DNA of 64,000 nt, taken from the NCBI GenBank assembly GCA_028820655.1, contig JAPPIK010000040.1:1-64000 (forward strand), in the 5' to 3' direction. Positions 44,566 to 53,600 of the stretch are shown here, piece by piece; position 1 is the stretch's first letter; each line of letters opens with the position of its first letter. The notes below the pieces were generated by a model, which saw only the letters and a list, made by a program, of their open reading frames with translations, ran no database searches and had not been told where the DNA came from. The stretch is from Candidatus Poribacteria bacterium (lineage in GTDB: Bacteria > Poribacteria > WGA-4E > JAJDTR01). Position numbers and translations under genes: made by a program.

Positions 44566-45657
44566 TCAAAGCAGAATCATACCGCGGGCGACTTTCCCGT
44601 CCAGCATATCCTTAAACGCGGTATTCACTTCCTCCAAACGATAAGTTTGGGTGATTAATTCGTCCAGTTTGAGAATGCCGGCGCGATACAGCGCAAGCAA
44701 ACGCGGCATGTCGAATCGAGACCGAGATGAACCGTAGCAACAGCCCTTTACGGTTTTCTCGCCCCAGAAAACCACTCCTGCGTCAAAGGATAGTGGTTCT
44801 CGCGGAGGTGCGCCCACCCAAACAGCGGTTCCCCCATTCCGTAAGGCGTACAACGCTTGCTCGTAGGTGGTGCGTGCGCCGATAGCTTCAAACGAATACT
44901 CGACCCCCAATCCATCCGTCAGAGCGTGAATGGCTTCTATAGGGTCAACATGGTCCGCATTGACCGTATGCGTGGCGCCAAATTCCAGTGCAAATGCCAG
45001 TTTCGACGCTAGTAAATCGACAGCGATGATTTTTTCCGCGCCGGCTATGGCGGCTCCTTGAATGACATTCAGACCGATACCGCCAGCGCCAAACACGGCG
45101 ACACTGCTCCCGGGACGAACCTGTGCGGTATTGGTCGCGGCGCACACTCCGGTTGTAACACTGCAACCAATCAACGCAGCTTTGTCTAGTGGAATTTTTC
45201 GATCAATGGGCACGGCACAGGTTTCGGGGATTACGCTATATTCGGCGAAAGATGCCACGGTCGCAAAATGATGAATCGATTTTCCGTTCTTCTTATAACG
45301 AGTTGTTCCGTCCGGCAGGAATCCCTCCTCCTTTTCTCTTCCGGCTAAGCAAAGATTGGAGCGTCCTTGGACGCAATAGATACAGTGTCCGCAGGATTCC
45401 ATCCATGAAAGGATGACGTGGTCGCCGGGTTTTACCAATGTGACCCCCTCACCGATCTCTTCAACCACACCAGCTCCTTCATCCCCGAGCACGGTAGGCA
45501 ACGGAGGCGTTAGCAGCCCAGTGACAACGTGATAGCAACTATGACACACGCCCGTAGCCGCCATTTTGACGAGGATTTCCCCTTTCCTCGGAGCTTCCAT
45601 CTCGATATCTTCGACGACGACCGGCTGGTTCGGTTCGTACAAGACTGCGGCTTTCAT
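44566..45657 (-). CDS. Zinc-dependent alcohol dehydrogenase (MDR family)
   Basis: From ATG 45657 (GGAGGGAGC upstream) the product has 363 residues. It is like class-III alcohol/formaldehyde dehydrogenases: Cys38 in ATGVCHSCY, structural-zinc cysteines in CGHCIYCVQGRSNLC, the third catalytic cysteine in LIGCSVTTGVCAA, and the NAD site VFGAGGIGLNV. The usual catalytic-zinc ligand in GHEGAG is replaced by Asp59 (GDEGAG). Substrate is unknown. The frame extends upstream to 45741, but without a matching signal. Confidence 0.9.
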   Translation of the reverse strand: MKAAVLYEPNQPVVVEDIEMEAPRKGEILVKMAATGVCHSCYHVVTGLLTPPLPTVLGDEGAGVVEEIGEGVTLVKPGDHVILSWMESCGHCIYCVQGRSNLCLAGREKEEGFLPDGTTRYKKNGKSIHHFATVASFAEYSVIPETCAVPIDRKIPLDKAALIGCSVTTGVCAATNTAQVRPGSSVAVFGAGGIGLNVIQGAAIAGAEKIIAVDLLASKLAFALEFGATHTVNADHVDPIEAIHALTDGLGVEYSFEAIGARTTYEQALYALRNGGTAVWVGAPPREPLSFDAGVVFWGEKTVKGCCYGSSRSRFDMPRLLALYRAGILKLDELITQTYRLEEVNTAFKDMLDGKVARGMILL

Positions 45658-45890
45658 GCTCCCTCCTATGACGTTTAAACGCAACGGCGGGTGCGGCGGC
45701 AAAAAAGCGATGCGGCATAAATTACGCCGACCGGCGAGCACCCCTGGCGCGATTTAACGCCTCTCGACCCTTTACCCAAGACCAGTAGGCAATTTTTAAA
45801 CCATATAAAATCCAAAAGCACATTTCGATCCCGGGCATCACAATGACACATTTTATCTATCATCTATCAATCGGTCAATGAGAATATTTT

Positions 45891-45919
45891 TTGACTCTGA
45901 CCGCGAATTCTACTAAAAT
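45891..45919 (+). promoter_or_regulatory. Sigma-70 promoter of the pterin dehydratase gene
   Basis: TTGACT (45891-45896), 17 bases, TAAAAT (45914-45919). The gene starts about 30 bases further on. Confidence 0.7.
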
Positions 45920-45949
45920 GAAAATACTTAAGATTTGAGGAGGGTTAAA

Positions 45950-46237
45950 ATGGCTGCCGAAAAACTAACGAATGCTGAGATTGAGGGTCACTTGGAAGGC
46001 GTCGCAGGTTGGAGCGTCAAGGATGGAAAACTGCACAAGCAGTTCCAATTTGAATCTTTTGTTGAAGCCTTCGGTTTCATGGCGAGCCTCGCGCTCATCG
46101 CCGAAAAAATGAATCATCACCCGGAGTGGTTTAACGTCTACAACCGAGTCACAATCGACCTCATGACGCACGACGTAGAAGGTATCAGTGATTTGGACTT
46201 CCAGTTGGCGAAACAGGCTGATGCCTTAGCGAGTTGA
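45950..46237 (+). CDS. 4a-hydroxytetrahydrobiopterin dehydratase (PCD/DCoH)
   Basis: A 95-residue protein of the pterin-4a-carbinolamine dehydratase family, which recycles the pterin cofactor of aromatic hydroxylases or helps in molybdopterin metabolism. It shows GWSVKDGKLHKQFQF, the active-site KMNHHPEWFNVYNRVTI with its two histidines and Trp, and LMTHDVEGISDLDFQLA. ATG 45950 follows GGAGGG; the open frame begins 15 bases earlier at a TTG. No phenylalanine hydroxylase is nearby. The last 12 bases overlap the convergent ELM1-like gene. Confidence 0.93.
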   Translation: MAAEKLTNAEIEGHLEGVAGWSVKDGKLHKQFQFESFVEAFGFMASLALIAEKMNHHPEWFNVYNRVTIDLMTHDVEGISDLDFQLAKQADALAS

Positions 46238-47356
46238 AACGCCGATTTCAAGGCTAAGTCCAAGCATATGCGCGACGGCCGATGCCGCGACTTCGGTATC
46301 GCATAGGGAATTGACCGGCACGGGTTCTATTGGCGCGTGCCGGATGTGTCTGTCCAGTGCTTCAACGCTGTACCAGCCGACGGAAGCGCGGCTGATAATA
46401 TCGGCGTATACCCGATGTCGCTTGGGACGCCGCCGAGTTCGGTGATCAACCGGTACGATGAACGCATGGCGTCCGCTGCTGGCGGCTTCGCAGACCATTG
46501 AAAAGCTGTCTTCGGTAACAAGAATAACATCGGATAGTGCGAGGATCCCTTCAACCGGATTGGAGATAGGGCTCTCACGATCCGCCGCCACCAATATGGG
46601 GCAGAGATCTGAATCCGATAGGCGTTGGCTGATTAACGTCGCCACCCCGGATGGGGTACGGCGGGAGGTCGTCAACAGAATCTGACAATCGAGTTTTCCG
46701 CAGACTGCTTCCAAATCGTCAATTAACCGCGTAGCGGTATGCTCGGTGATGGTGTCGTAGCGGTCCTCGCCGCCGATCAAGACGCCGATTCTCGGGCGGT
46801 TCGGCAGATTAAGTTCCGTCCGCAACTGCCTGCGTCGCGCATTTAGCTTGTCTTCGGAGATGGAATTGGGAACCCCGATCGTCTTGCAGACGTGTTTTTT
46901 CTCTCGACGGGGCCAATTCTCTTGCGGGAGTATGGCCAAATCAAAGTAAATCGCGCCCATGGGGGATGGACGACGGCAGGTCACGTTTTTCGCGCCGAGG
47001 AATTGTCCGAGAAGCAGGTTAATCGATGCGACAGATGATCCGGTCGAGAGTATGAAATCTGCCCGTTTCAAAGCAAGTATCTCATGGAGCGTTTCCGATT
47101 GCAGTCCAATATGGAGGAATCGCTTTATAAGCCAATTGGGTAGTCGAAACCCTCCAAACAAACAGATTAGCAAGCGCATGAAATTGTCATGCCGCTTGCC
47201 GCGGAATTTAACATTTACCCACCGCGGATGGCACATAGGAAGGCGCTGTATTACGCCGAGAGATTGATTCACGTGCCCCGCTTTGCCGTCACTGAGTACG
47301 ATCGCGTCGAAATACCTCTCCGCAACACCTATATCTTCAGATTGCCGGTTTTCCAT
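46226..47356 (-). CDS. ELM1-like (COG3660) glycosyltransferase-fold protein
   Basis: The 376-residue product opens with IVLSDGKAGHVNQSLGVI and shows GVLIGGEDRYD, LLTTSRRTP and VILVTEDSFSMVCEAASSG. These motifs match the ELM1 family, named from a plant mitochondrial division factor; bacterial members are thought to be related to lipid-A-type glycosyltransferases, but their reaction is not known. It is soluble or peripheral, with one hydrophobic patch near residue 65. No envelope-sugar genes are adjacent. Confidence 0.8.
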   Translation of the reverse strand: MENRQSEDIGVAERYFDAIVLSDGKAGHVNQSLGVIQRLPMCHPRWVNVKFRGKRHDNFMRLLICLFGGFRLPNWLIKRFLHIGLQSETLHEILALKRADFILSTGSSVASINLLLGQFLGAKNVTCRRPSPMGAIYFDLAILPQENWPRREKKHVCKTIGVPNSISEDKLNARRRQLRTELNLPNRPRIGVLIGGEDRYDTITEHTATRLIDDLEAVCGKLDCQILLTTSRRTPSGVATLISQRLSDSDLCPILVAADRESPISNPVEGILALSDVILVTEDSFSMVCEAASSGRHAFIVPVDHRTRRRPKRHRVYADIISRASVGWYSVEALDRHIRHAPIEPVPVNSLCDTEVAASAVAHMLGLSLEIGVSTR

Positions 47357-47463
47357 GGGGAAGACTTATCGTGGGGCGGCGGTACTCCTGCGTACCGACC
47401 GTGATGATATTCATGTCCCCGGTTCTATTTCATCTATCGCGGGACGCGTATCTGCAGTTACCA

Positions 47464-48264
47464 CTACTCGGCGATTGCATACTCCATCAATTCGGTAATC
47501 CCGTCTTCGTCCTCGATTTTCACCACTCCAACCTCCGGCGCTAGCCAGATGTTCTGCACTTCGGTGCGGAGTAGCTCCTCCTCTTCCTCATTGACGACCG
47601 CCGTAACTTTGGAATCGTACTGGATTTTGAAACAGTCGTCGAACGCGCCCGCCGGGGTTTCGACGGATTCCAAGCGTGTGACGATCCCCGTGTTCACCCA
47701 ATTGAGTTCAAACGGAAGAATGAAATTGCCTTGATCCCGGAAAATAACATTACCGGACGCTCTCATATCGATAACTTCCCACTGAATGCCGCGAGCGGGC
47801 GGAATGCGGAAAAAGACGAGTTCCTCTTGAGAAACGGCGTTCACATTAATCTTGATGTCTCCAAACTCCTGATAACTTTCTCGAAGAAAATCCGTCAAAT
47901 CTTCCTTGTAGGCGCGATCAATCTCGTCTCCGACAAAGAATAGGACGCGATTTCTAGTTATCCGGTAAGACGGAGTCTTGAGAAAGTTGAATCGCGCGTC
48001 TTCGATCGGCGGATCGTAATTGAAGACGTGGTAAAGGTGCAGCCCGATCTCTACGGTTTCCGTCACTTCACGTGCCCACTCAAAACCGTCCGGAGACCGG
48101 TATACCCATCGACTCCCTATCGTATTCGGGTAGTAGTTGGGCGGTTCCTCAAATGATCGTACGACACTTTCCCTTGTTATTCCCTCTTCTCCATTTCCGC
48201 ATCCAATTATCATGAGCAGAAGAAAAGGGATGCAAAACATTCCTCGCAAAAGTCGATAGCACAT
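47464..48264 (-). CDS. Lipoprotein of a local tandem family, copy 1
   Basis: A 266-residue lipoprotein with lipobox (MIIGCGN). The mature part has a recurring pattern shared with the next gene upstream: YYPNTIGSRWVYRSPDG, GLHLYHVFNYDPP, FLKTPSYRITRNR, ESVETPAGAFDDCFKIQYD and the C-terminal NIWLAPEVGVVKIE. I know no function for it; lipoproteins of this style are often annotated only as hypothetical. Its presence in tandem with a homolog and a third fragment suggests recent local duplication. Confidence 0.75.
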   Translation of the reverse strand: MCYRLLRGMFCIPFLLLMIIGCGNGEEGITRESVVRSFEEPPNYYPNTIGSRWVYRSPDGFEWAREVTETVEIGLHLYHVFNYDPPIEDARFNFLKTPSYRITRNRVLFFVGDEIDRAYKEDLTDFLRESYQEFGDIKINVNAVSQEELVFFRIPPARGIQWEVIDMRASGNVIFRDQGNFILPFELNWVNTGIVTRLESVETPAGAFDDCFKIQYDSKVTAVVNEEEEELLRTEVQNIWLAPEVGVVKIEDEDGITELMEYAIAE

Positions 48265-48384
48265 ATTATCTTCGCCTTTCTAATGTCGTTTAAGGAATGG
48301 TATCGATGTGCCAAGAGACGATTGGCCTTAATCCTGAGAGGTAGGGTACATTGTCGTACACACCCGCCATTACACAGGCGGCGA

Positions 48385-49254
48385 CTATCTTGCCTCCGAG
48401 AGATGGTATTCAATCAGTTCCGACGTTTTCTCGTCGCTTTCCATTTTCACCGGTCCCACTCCCGGCGCTAACCACACCGTTTCCATGTTTAAGTTCGGTA
48501 TTACGTTCGAAAACACGTCTGATAACTCTTCGCGGAGCGGTTTTTCGCGATCGCGCCAAACATCCTCCCAGAAGTCTCGGCCCCGCTCATCGGGCCCCCA
48601 CTCGAATTCAATCGATTCCTTCGTCTCGTACTCGACTTTTAGGCAGTTCTCAAAGGTGCCGGCGGGTGTTTCAACGGACTCACGGAAGCCAGCCATTGCC
48701 GTCACTTCCCAATCGGCCTCAAATGTGTGGCTGAACTCGCCGACACCCTCGCCTCCCCTCAGACTTACATTTAGCGCGTCCCATCTCAAACCGGCGGATA
48801 GCGGAAGACGGAACACGGTCAATTCGCCGTCCGAGACGATTTTTGTCTTGTAAAAGTCCAGGTAAAACCCGTCAACCTGTTCAATCGAACTCCTGATGGC
48901 GTCATCAATCTCATTTTCAACCAAAAGCAAAAGCCGGTTAGGGGCAATGGCGTAAGCGGGGGTTTTGAGAAACTCAAATTGAACATCGTCTAGTGGCGGG
49001 TGATAGTTGAAGACATGGAAGAGATATAATCCGATTTCCTTGGCTTCCTTCACTACACGCACCCATTCCGAACCGTCAGAATCTCGGTAAACCCACCGGC
49101 TGCCGACATTCATGGGAAAATAAACGGGATCAACCCGATCCGGTTTTACATTCCTCGCGGGTTCCGTTATGATTTCTTCCCCGCCTCCGCAGCCAAAAAT
49201 GAGCAGGAGGACATAAGACGAGAGAATCAATCTGAGAAATCGATGTATGGACAT
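48385..49254 (-). CDS. Lipoprotein of a local tandem family, copy 2
   Basis: The 289-residue lipoprotein (LIFGCGG) is a homolog of the gene at 47464-48264. It matches at YFPMNVGSRWVYRDSDG, GLYLFHVFNYHPP, FLKTPAYAIAPNRL, ESVETPAGTFENCLKVEY and TVWLAPGVGPVKME. It differs mainly by an inserted charged segment (about residues 218-245, FEWGPDERGRDFWEDVW). A GAGG site precedes ATG 49254. The two genes are 120 bases apart and probably co-transcribed. Function unknown. Confidence 0.75.
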   Translation of the reverse strand: MSIHRFLRLILSSYVLLLIFGCGGGEEIITEPARNVKPDRVDPVYFPMNVGSRWVYRDSDGSEWVRVVKEAKEIGLYLFHVFNYHPPLDDVQFEFLKTPAYAIAPNRLLLLVENEIDDAIRSSIEQVDGFYLDFYKTKIVSDGELTVFRLPLSAGLRWDALNVSLRGGEGVGEFSHTFEADWEVTAMAGFRESVETPAGTFENCLKVEYETKESIEFEWGPDERGRDFWEDVWRDREKPLREELSDVFSNVIPNLNMETVWLAPGVGPVKMESDEKTSELIEYHLSEAR

Positions 49255-49312
49255 CTTTACCTCAACTGGGCAGTAGTTAGATGTTGTCTTGATTGGAGTG
49301 GAAGGTAGAGTC

Positions 49313-50746
49313 TCAGTTTTGGGGGACCGATTTGCTTTCTCGGCTCAATCGTCTCTGCAACTGCTCCAATTGTGGGCTTAATTCAACAGGGTATGCTTCG
49401 CCGTCGGTAAACCTCTTGTGATGATCGGGAAGCTTCGTTAATTCCTCCGTTGCTCTGGCTTGCAGCTCTTTGAGAGATGGAAAATAATAGACTGATTTTC
49501 CCTGATTCACAATCGGCACGAGCAACCCTTCGCCTTCTTGACAAGATTCACCCCACAGGCAGATCAGATCCTTTTCGTAACAGCCGCCGGCGTCGTGAAA
49601 ACGATAAACCTGCTTCCGCGCAGGCAAGGTAGATTTCCCCGGTTCATCGCTAAGTTTGATTGTGGGTGTCACAGCGCTCCCGTCAATACGTTCCACATGC
49701 TTGTAAACGCCCGGCAACGCGGACACTGCGCCTTCGCCCGTCAAAGGATTGAAGTTTGCTCCGGTCGCTAGCCGTGTTCCGATGCCGAATCCGTCAATCG
49801 GCGCGTTCCGCTCCATGAGTTGGTTGATTTTGAATTCGTCCAAGTCTCCGCTGGCAAAGATTTGAACGTAGGTGAGTCCTGCCGCATCAAGTATGGATCG
49901 CACCTCTTGACTAAGTTTCAAAAGATCGCCGCTGTCTAGCCGTACCCCTTTCAAGCGATAGCCCTGCAATTCCATCTCTTTACCTACGTGGCACGCGATT
50001 TTCGCTCCCTGAATCGTGTCATACGTATCAATGAGTAAAACCGTATTGTTTGGGAACGCTTTGGCATACGCCCGGAATGCCTCCAATTCGCTTGGGCGGT
50101 CTTGGATAAACTTGTGCGCAACCGTCCCGACACACGGTATATCGAAATACCTGCCGGCTATGACCAAGGAAGTTCCCGCCGCCCCGCCGATAAACGACGC
50201 CCGCGCTGCCAGAATCCCCGCATCGCGTCCGTGTGCCCGCCGAGCACCGAAATCAAAACATGCACTGCCTCGCGCCGCTCTTATCATTCGAGATGTCTTT
50301 GTAGCAATCAATGTTTGAAAGTTCATAACGCTCAGAAGGTAAGTCTCAAAAATCTGAACATCGATTGTCGGTCCGGTGACATTTATCAGCGGCTCATTGG
50401 CAAAAACTGGCGTTCCCTCGGGGACGGCGTAGATATCGCCTTCAAACTTGAAACGGCACAGATAATCAACAAAATCGCCACTCATATTCCCCACCATCTG
50501 ACTCTCCCGAAGCCACGCAAGATCGGCATCGCTGAAACGAAGGTTCAAGATGTAGTGAATAACTTGCTCCAATCCGGCGACGATTAGGTAGTCCCCCTGC
50601 GGAATTGAGCGCACAAAGTAATTCGCGGTGCAAGTCGCGTTGTTTCCGTCAGTGATGTCCGCTTGCGCCATGGTCAGTTCATAGTAATCGGCGAACAACG
50701 CGATCTGCGATTCACTCAGGAGTGCGGATGCTGGAGGGCGCTTCAT
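49313..50746 (-). CDS. pncB: Nicotinate phosphoribosyltransferase
   Basis: Makes nicotinate mononucleotide from nicotinic acid and PRPP in NAD salvage. The 477-residue product starts LFADYYELTMAQA and has NYFVRSIPQGDYLIVAGLEQV, FDFGARRAHGRDAGILAARASFIGG, GTVAHKFIQ with the catalytic histidine, LLIDTYDTIQGA, GVRLDSGDL and FASGDLDE...GFGIGTRLATG. All are typical. No ribosome-binding site is obvious. The lipoprotein pair follows 58 bases downstream. Confidence 0.95.
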   Translation of the reverse strand: MKRPPASALLSESQIALFADYYELTMAQADITDGNNATCTANYFVRSIPQGDYLIVAGLEQVIHYILNLRFSDADLAWLRESQMVGNMSGDFVDYLCRFKFEGDIYAVPEGTPVFANEPLINVTGPTIDVQIFETYLLSVMNFQTLIATKTSRMIRAARGSACFDFGARRAHGRDAGILAARASFIGGAAGTSLVIAGRYFDIPCVGTVAHKFIQDRPSELEAFRAYAKAFPNNTVLLIDTYDTIQGAKIACHVGKEMELQGYRLKGVRLDSGDLLKLSQEVRSILDAAGLTYVQIFASGDLDEFKINQLMERNAPIDGFGIGTRLATGANFNPLTGEGAVSALPGVYKHVERIDGSAVTPTIKLSDEPGKSTLPARKQVYRFHDAGGCYEKDLICLWGESCQEGEGLLVPIVNQGKSVYYFPSLKELQARATEELTKLPDHHKRFTDGEAYPVELSPQLEQLQRRLSRESKSVPQN

Positions 50747-50934
50747 TGTTCGAATCCGTGTTTTGTATTGGTTTTGTACCTTGTCAGTGGGTCAATTCGG
50801 CAGTGAAGCGAAACTGACTTAGGAGGCCGAGCAACCATTAGTGAATCATAAAAGAAACGGCATCAGGGATTCCATACGAAGCGAAGCTGACACCGTATAA
50901 CACTGAAAAGTTTGGGGATGTTGGGAGGATTCCC

Positions 50935-51117
50935 ATGCTAGCCGTGTATCTCCGACTCGTGGAGACGTATACTCGCGAAGAGTTGATCGACCTGTTGCTG
51001 CGCCGGGTGTCACAATTGGGACTGCAAACCGTTTGGTTAGTGCCGGGGGTAGGACCGGTGAAATTAGAAACCCCAGGTCGCAATGCCGGTTTGATTTACT
51101 GCGAGATAAAGCAAGGC
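50935..51117 (+). pseudogene. Truncated third copy of the local lipoprotein family
   Basis: On the plus strand this fragment encodes TREELIDLLLRRVSQLGL, then QTVWLVPGVGPVKLE and GLIYCEIKQG (about 50971-51115). It lines up with the C-terminal end of the lipoprotein at 48385-49254 (REELSDVFSNVIPNLNM, then ETVWLAPGVGPVKME). No signal peptide or N-terminal two thirds is present. The frame lacks a stop at the family position and runs on to 51369, antisense to lexA. I read it as a remnant of a duplicated, inverted copy. The surrounding gap (50747-51185) holds nothing else. Confidence 0.65.
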
Positions 51118-51185
51118 AGGGCGGGAAAATGTCAATACTTCCTTGCCGAGGAGTTTATCCGGTATCTTGTGCGTCGATTTGCGTG

Positions 51186-51791
51186 CTATATTTGCCGGAA
51201 GAGCGCAATGACCTTGCCCAAAATCTGCACGCTATTAACGATTATTGGAGGTAACGCGGGATTCTCCGGTTGTAAACGAATCTTGTCTCCGTCAACGAAA
51301 AAGCGCTTTACCGTCGCTTCGTCGTCCAGCAGGGCAACCACAATATCCCCGGCATCCGCGTGCTCCTGAGATCTGACGACCACGAAGTCCCCCTCAAAGA
51401 TTCCCGCGTCAATCATACTCGAACCTTTGACACGCAGAGCAAAACATGTATCTCCATTTGCCATATCGTTCGGCAGCGGCAGAGTTCCGTCAATGTTCTG
51501 CGATGCGAGGAGTGGCGTACCGGCCGCAACGCGGCCGACAATGGGCACTTCAATGGCTTGAGCCGCTCCCTTTGCCAAGAACTCCATGACCTCTATCGCT
51601 CGAGGTTTACCCGGCACGCGCCGGATGTAATCCTTTTTTTCAATAGCGTTGAGATGGTCGTGTGCGCCCTTTTCCGAGATCTCGAATTCAGCTGCAATCT
51701 CGCGGACTGTCGGCGGAAAGCCGGCTTTTTGGATCTGGTTACGGATGAAGTTGTAAATTCTCTCTTGTCGATGAGTCAATTTTTTTCGCAC
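51186..51791 (-). CDS. lexA: LexA repressor
   Basis: SOS repressor that cleaves itself when RecA is activated. The 201-residue product has an N-terminal winged helix (QERIYNFIRNQIQKAGFPPT, then VREIAAEFEISE). The cleavage site Ala90-Gly91 lies in GRVAAGTP. Catalytic Ser125 lies in VKGSSMIDAG and Lys162 in EATVKRF. All are where expected. It starts at a GTG (51789-51791) after GAGAGGGGGT. A promoter with an overlapping palindrome lies about 210 bases upstream and may be its autoregulated operator. Confidence 0.96.
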   Translation of the reverse strand: MRKKLTHRQERIYNFIRNQIQKAGFPPTVREIAAEFEISEKGAHDHLNAIEKKDYIRRVPGKPRAIEVMEFLAKGAAQAIEVPIVGRVAAGTPLLASQNIDGTLPLPNDMANGDTCFALRVKGSSMIDAGIFEGDFVVVRSQEHADAGDIVVALLDDEATVKRFFVDGDKIRLQPENPALPPIIVNSVQILGKVIALFRQI

Positions 51792-51996
51792 GAGTTACCC
51801 CCTCTCTAATTCAATCAGCTCTATTTGGGACCAGTGCAGATTGCCCCGATTCATAGAGAACGATTGGGGTTTGACGTAATACGTAATGCAAAATACCTAA
51901 AAAATCTGTTTACGCATTATGGCTTTCCGCGACAACGAATTCGAGAATCATGTGCGGAAGTCCTACAGTCTATATCTAAAGATAAACCCGTCCCTC

Positions 51997-52028
51997 CCCG
52001 GATATACATAAACTATACTATACACGGG
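51997..52028. promoter_or_regulatory. Candidate LexA operator: symmetric CCCG-TATA/TATA-CGGG palindrome
   Basis: The sequence reads CCCG, two bases, TATA, twelve bases, TATA, two bases, CGGG: an exactly symmetric spacing of inverted half-sites. It covers the -10 box of the minus-strand promoter at 52012-52040, as an autorepressor site would. The LexA box of this lineage is not known to me, so the assignment is inferred from position and symmetry. Confidence 0.5.
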
Positions 52029-52040
52029 TTAAGTTGTCAA
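52012..52040 (-). promoter_or_regulatory. Sigma-70 promoter reading toward lexA
   Basis: On the minus strand TTGACA (52035-52040), a 17-base spacer, and TATAGT (52012-52017). The start point would be near 52005, about 214 bases ahead of the lexA GTG. Confidence 0.7.
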
Positions 52041-52336
52041 GCTAAATTGGAAAAAAAATTCAATTATGGGTTTCTCGGGAGGACGGAGAAGTGTTTCATA
52101 GCCCAAAAAGACTGGAAGGAGGTAGGCTTGGTAAAGTGGATGGATGACCGAACATCGTCCGTCGACACGGAGTTTGTCCATAAAACCCAGTTTCTTTGTT
52201 ATACATGGGGCGCGGAGCGGCTCTACCCGATTGCAACCAGTGTGTGGGGAACGCCTGTTGCGTTCCGATATTTTGTAGCCAACGTTTCACTTGGATTGGG
52301 GGATGACGCCCAATCGGCCGAGCTACTGACGACGCT

Positions 52337-53596
52337 TTAGCCCCGCTCGGACCAATCCAAACATATCAATTCCTCGGTGTTTCGCAAATACAGTTTGCCA
52401 TCGGACAACGTGGGCATGGTCCAACAGCGCCCATGGAAGATTTGTGTCTGGGCCGCTTCCTCATATTGGGTCGGCGTTGCCTTGGCTAAGACCAGACTTC
52501 CTTCTTCACCAAGGATAATCAGGTTGCCATCGGCAAAAAGCAGTGAGCCCTTTCCGAAGCCGCGTTTCACCCACTGTTCTTCACCGGTTTCCGCATCGAT
52601 ACACTTCAGGAAGGCATTGTCGAAACCGTACAGATAACCGTCATGCAGCACCGAGGAGGAAAAGTGGTTTTTCATCTCACGGCTAGTCCAAACCTCCGCA
52701 GCCGAGAGTCCATCGCCCGTTTCCTGGATTTGGACGACGGCAGCACCCATATCGTATCCGGAAGAGATGAAAATCTTGTCGGGCGAGATAAAAATGGGGG
52801 TGGCGGCGTTCACGTTGAATCGGGTCGGCCAATCGTAGCGCCAATATATCTCCCCATCCTTCGGTGATACGGAGACGAGACCTCTACCGGTGAAAAACAC
52901 CGTCTGCCGCTTACCTAGGACTGTTACCGTAATTGGCGATGAATAACCGCTAGCATCGTCCTCGGAACTCCAAACTATCTTTCCACTCCGTTTATCACAC
53001 GCCACAAGCGCTTTTCCGGATTCTCCGCCGGTCTCAATAAGCAGCAGATCTCCCTCAATGATGGGTGACGTGGAGAAGCCATGGCGCGGCATGTTACTGG
53101 AGAACGCCTTGGTGAAATCGTGACTCCATAACTCCTTTCCGTTGAGCGCATCGAGGGCGACCAATCTGCCATACGCACTTAGCACATAAACTCTGTTACC
53201 ATCCACTGTCGGGGTAGCACGAGGTCCGTCTCCTCCCTGACGGTTTTCAAAACGGTAATCATCGAGATAACGCCAGATTTCCTTTCCGCTAGCCGCATCG
53301 AGGCAGACGACAATCTCATCTTCGCCTTTGACGAACATCGTATAAGCACGTCCGTTGGAAATCGAAACTCCGGAGAAGCCCTCTCCAAGCGAGATTCGCC
53401 AAAGTTCGGTTGGGCCATCGTCGGACCACCGCTTGAGAAGACCGGTTTCCAAAGATATCCCATCCCGGTTCGGCCCTCGCCACTGGTGCCATTCGAGACT
53501 GTTTGCTTCGCTTTCCTCCGCATAAACGGCTATGTTCCAAACGCAGAAAAGCGCCAGAACTATGACAACTCCACTATATGACGTCTTTGATTTCAT
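52337..53596 (-). CDS. Exported PQQ-like beta-propeller protein
   Basis: From ATG 53596 the 419-residue product has a signal peptide (ALFCVWNIAVYAEE) followed by repeated PQQ-type blades: WHQWRGPNRDGIS, CLDAASGKEIWRY, ALDALNGKELWSHDF, ACDKRSGKIVWSSEDD and CIDAETGEEQWVKRG. These propellers resemble quinoprotein dehydrogenases and BamB; the residues for PQQ binding cannot be judged here, so a scaffold role is as likely. Its start lies 4 bases past the stop of the RseB-like gene, making it the last gene of the sigma-factor operon. Confidence 0.85.
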   Translation of the reverse strand: MKSKTSYSGVVIVLALFCVWNIAVYAEESEANSLEWHQWRGPNRDGISLETGLLKRWSDDGPTELWRISLGEGFSGVSISNGRAYTMFVKGEDEIVVCLDAASGKEIWRYLDDYRFENRQGGDGPRATPTVDGNRVYVLSAYGRLVALDALNGKELWSHDFTKAFSSNMPRHGFSTSPIIEGDLLLIETGGESGKALVACDKRSGKIVWSSEDDASGYSSPITVTVLGKRQTVFFTGRGLVSVSPKDGEIYWRYDWPTRFNVNAATPIFISPDKIFISSGYDMGAAVVQIQETGDGLSAAEVWTSREMKNHFSSSVLHDGYLYGFDNAFLKCIDAETGEEQWVKRGFGKGSLLFADGNLIILGEEGSLVLAKATPTQYEEAAQTQIFHGRCWTMPTLSDGKLYLRNTEELICLDWSERG

Positions 53597-53600
53597 GCGA

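Larger units (their letters stand above)
51792..52336. other. Intergenic region between the PQQ propeller gene and lexA
   Basis: 545 bases. The left part is the presumed long leader of lexA; the centre holds the promoter/palindrome at 51997-52040. A perfect hairpin GGAACGC-n5-GCGTTCC lies at 52248-52266. The plus-strand frame 51825-52340 has a TTG start, no ribosome-binding site and no recognisable motif, so I do not annotate it as a gene. Confidence 0.5.

Noticed and set aside
51825-52340. 171-codon open frame on the plus strand between lexA and the PQQ propeller gene
   Set aside because: It begins with TTG, has no ribosome-binding site and no recognisable motif, and it covers the lexA promoter and operator-like palindrome; probably chance.
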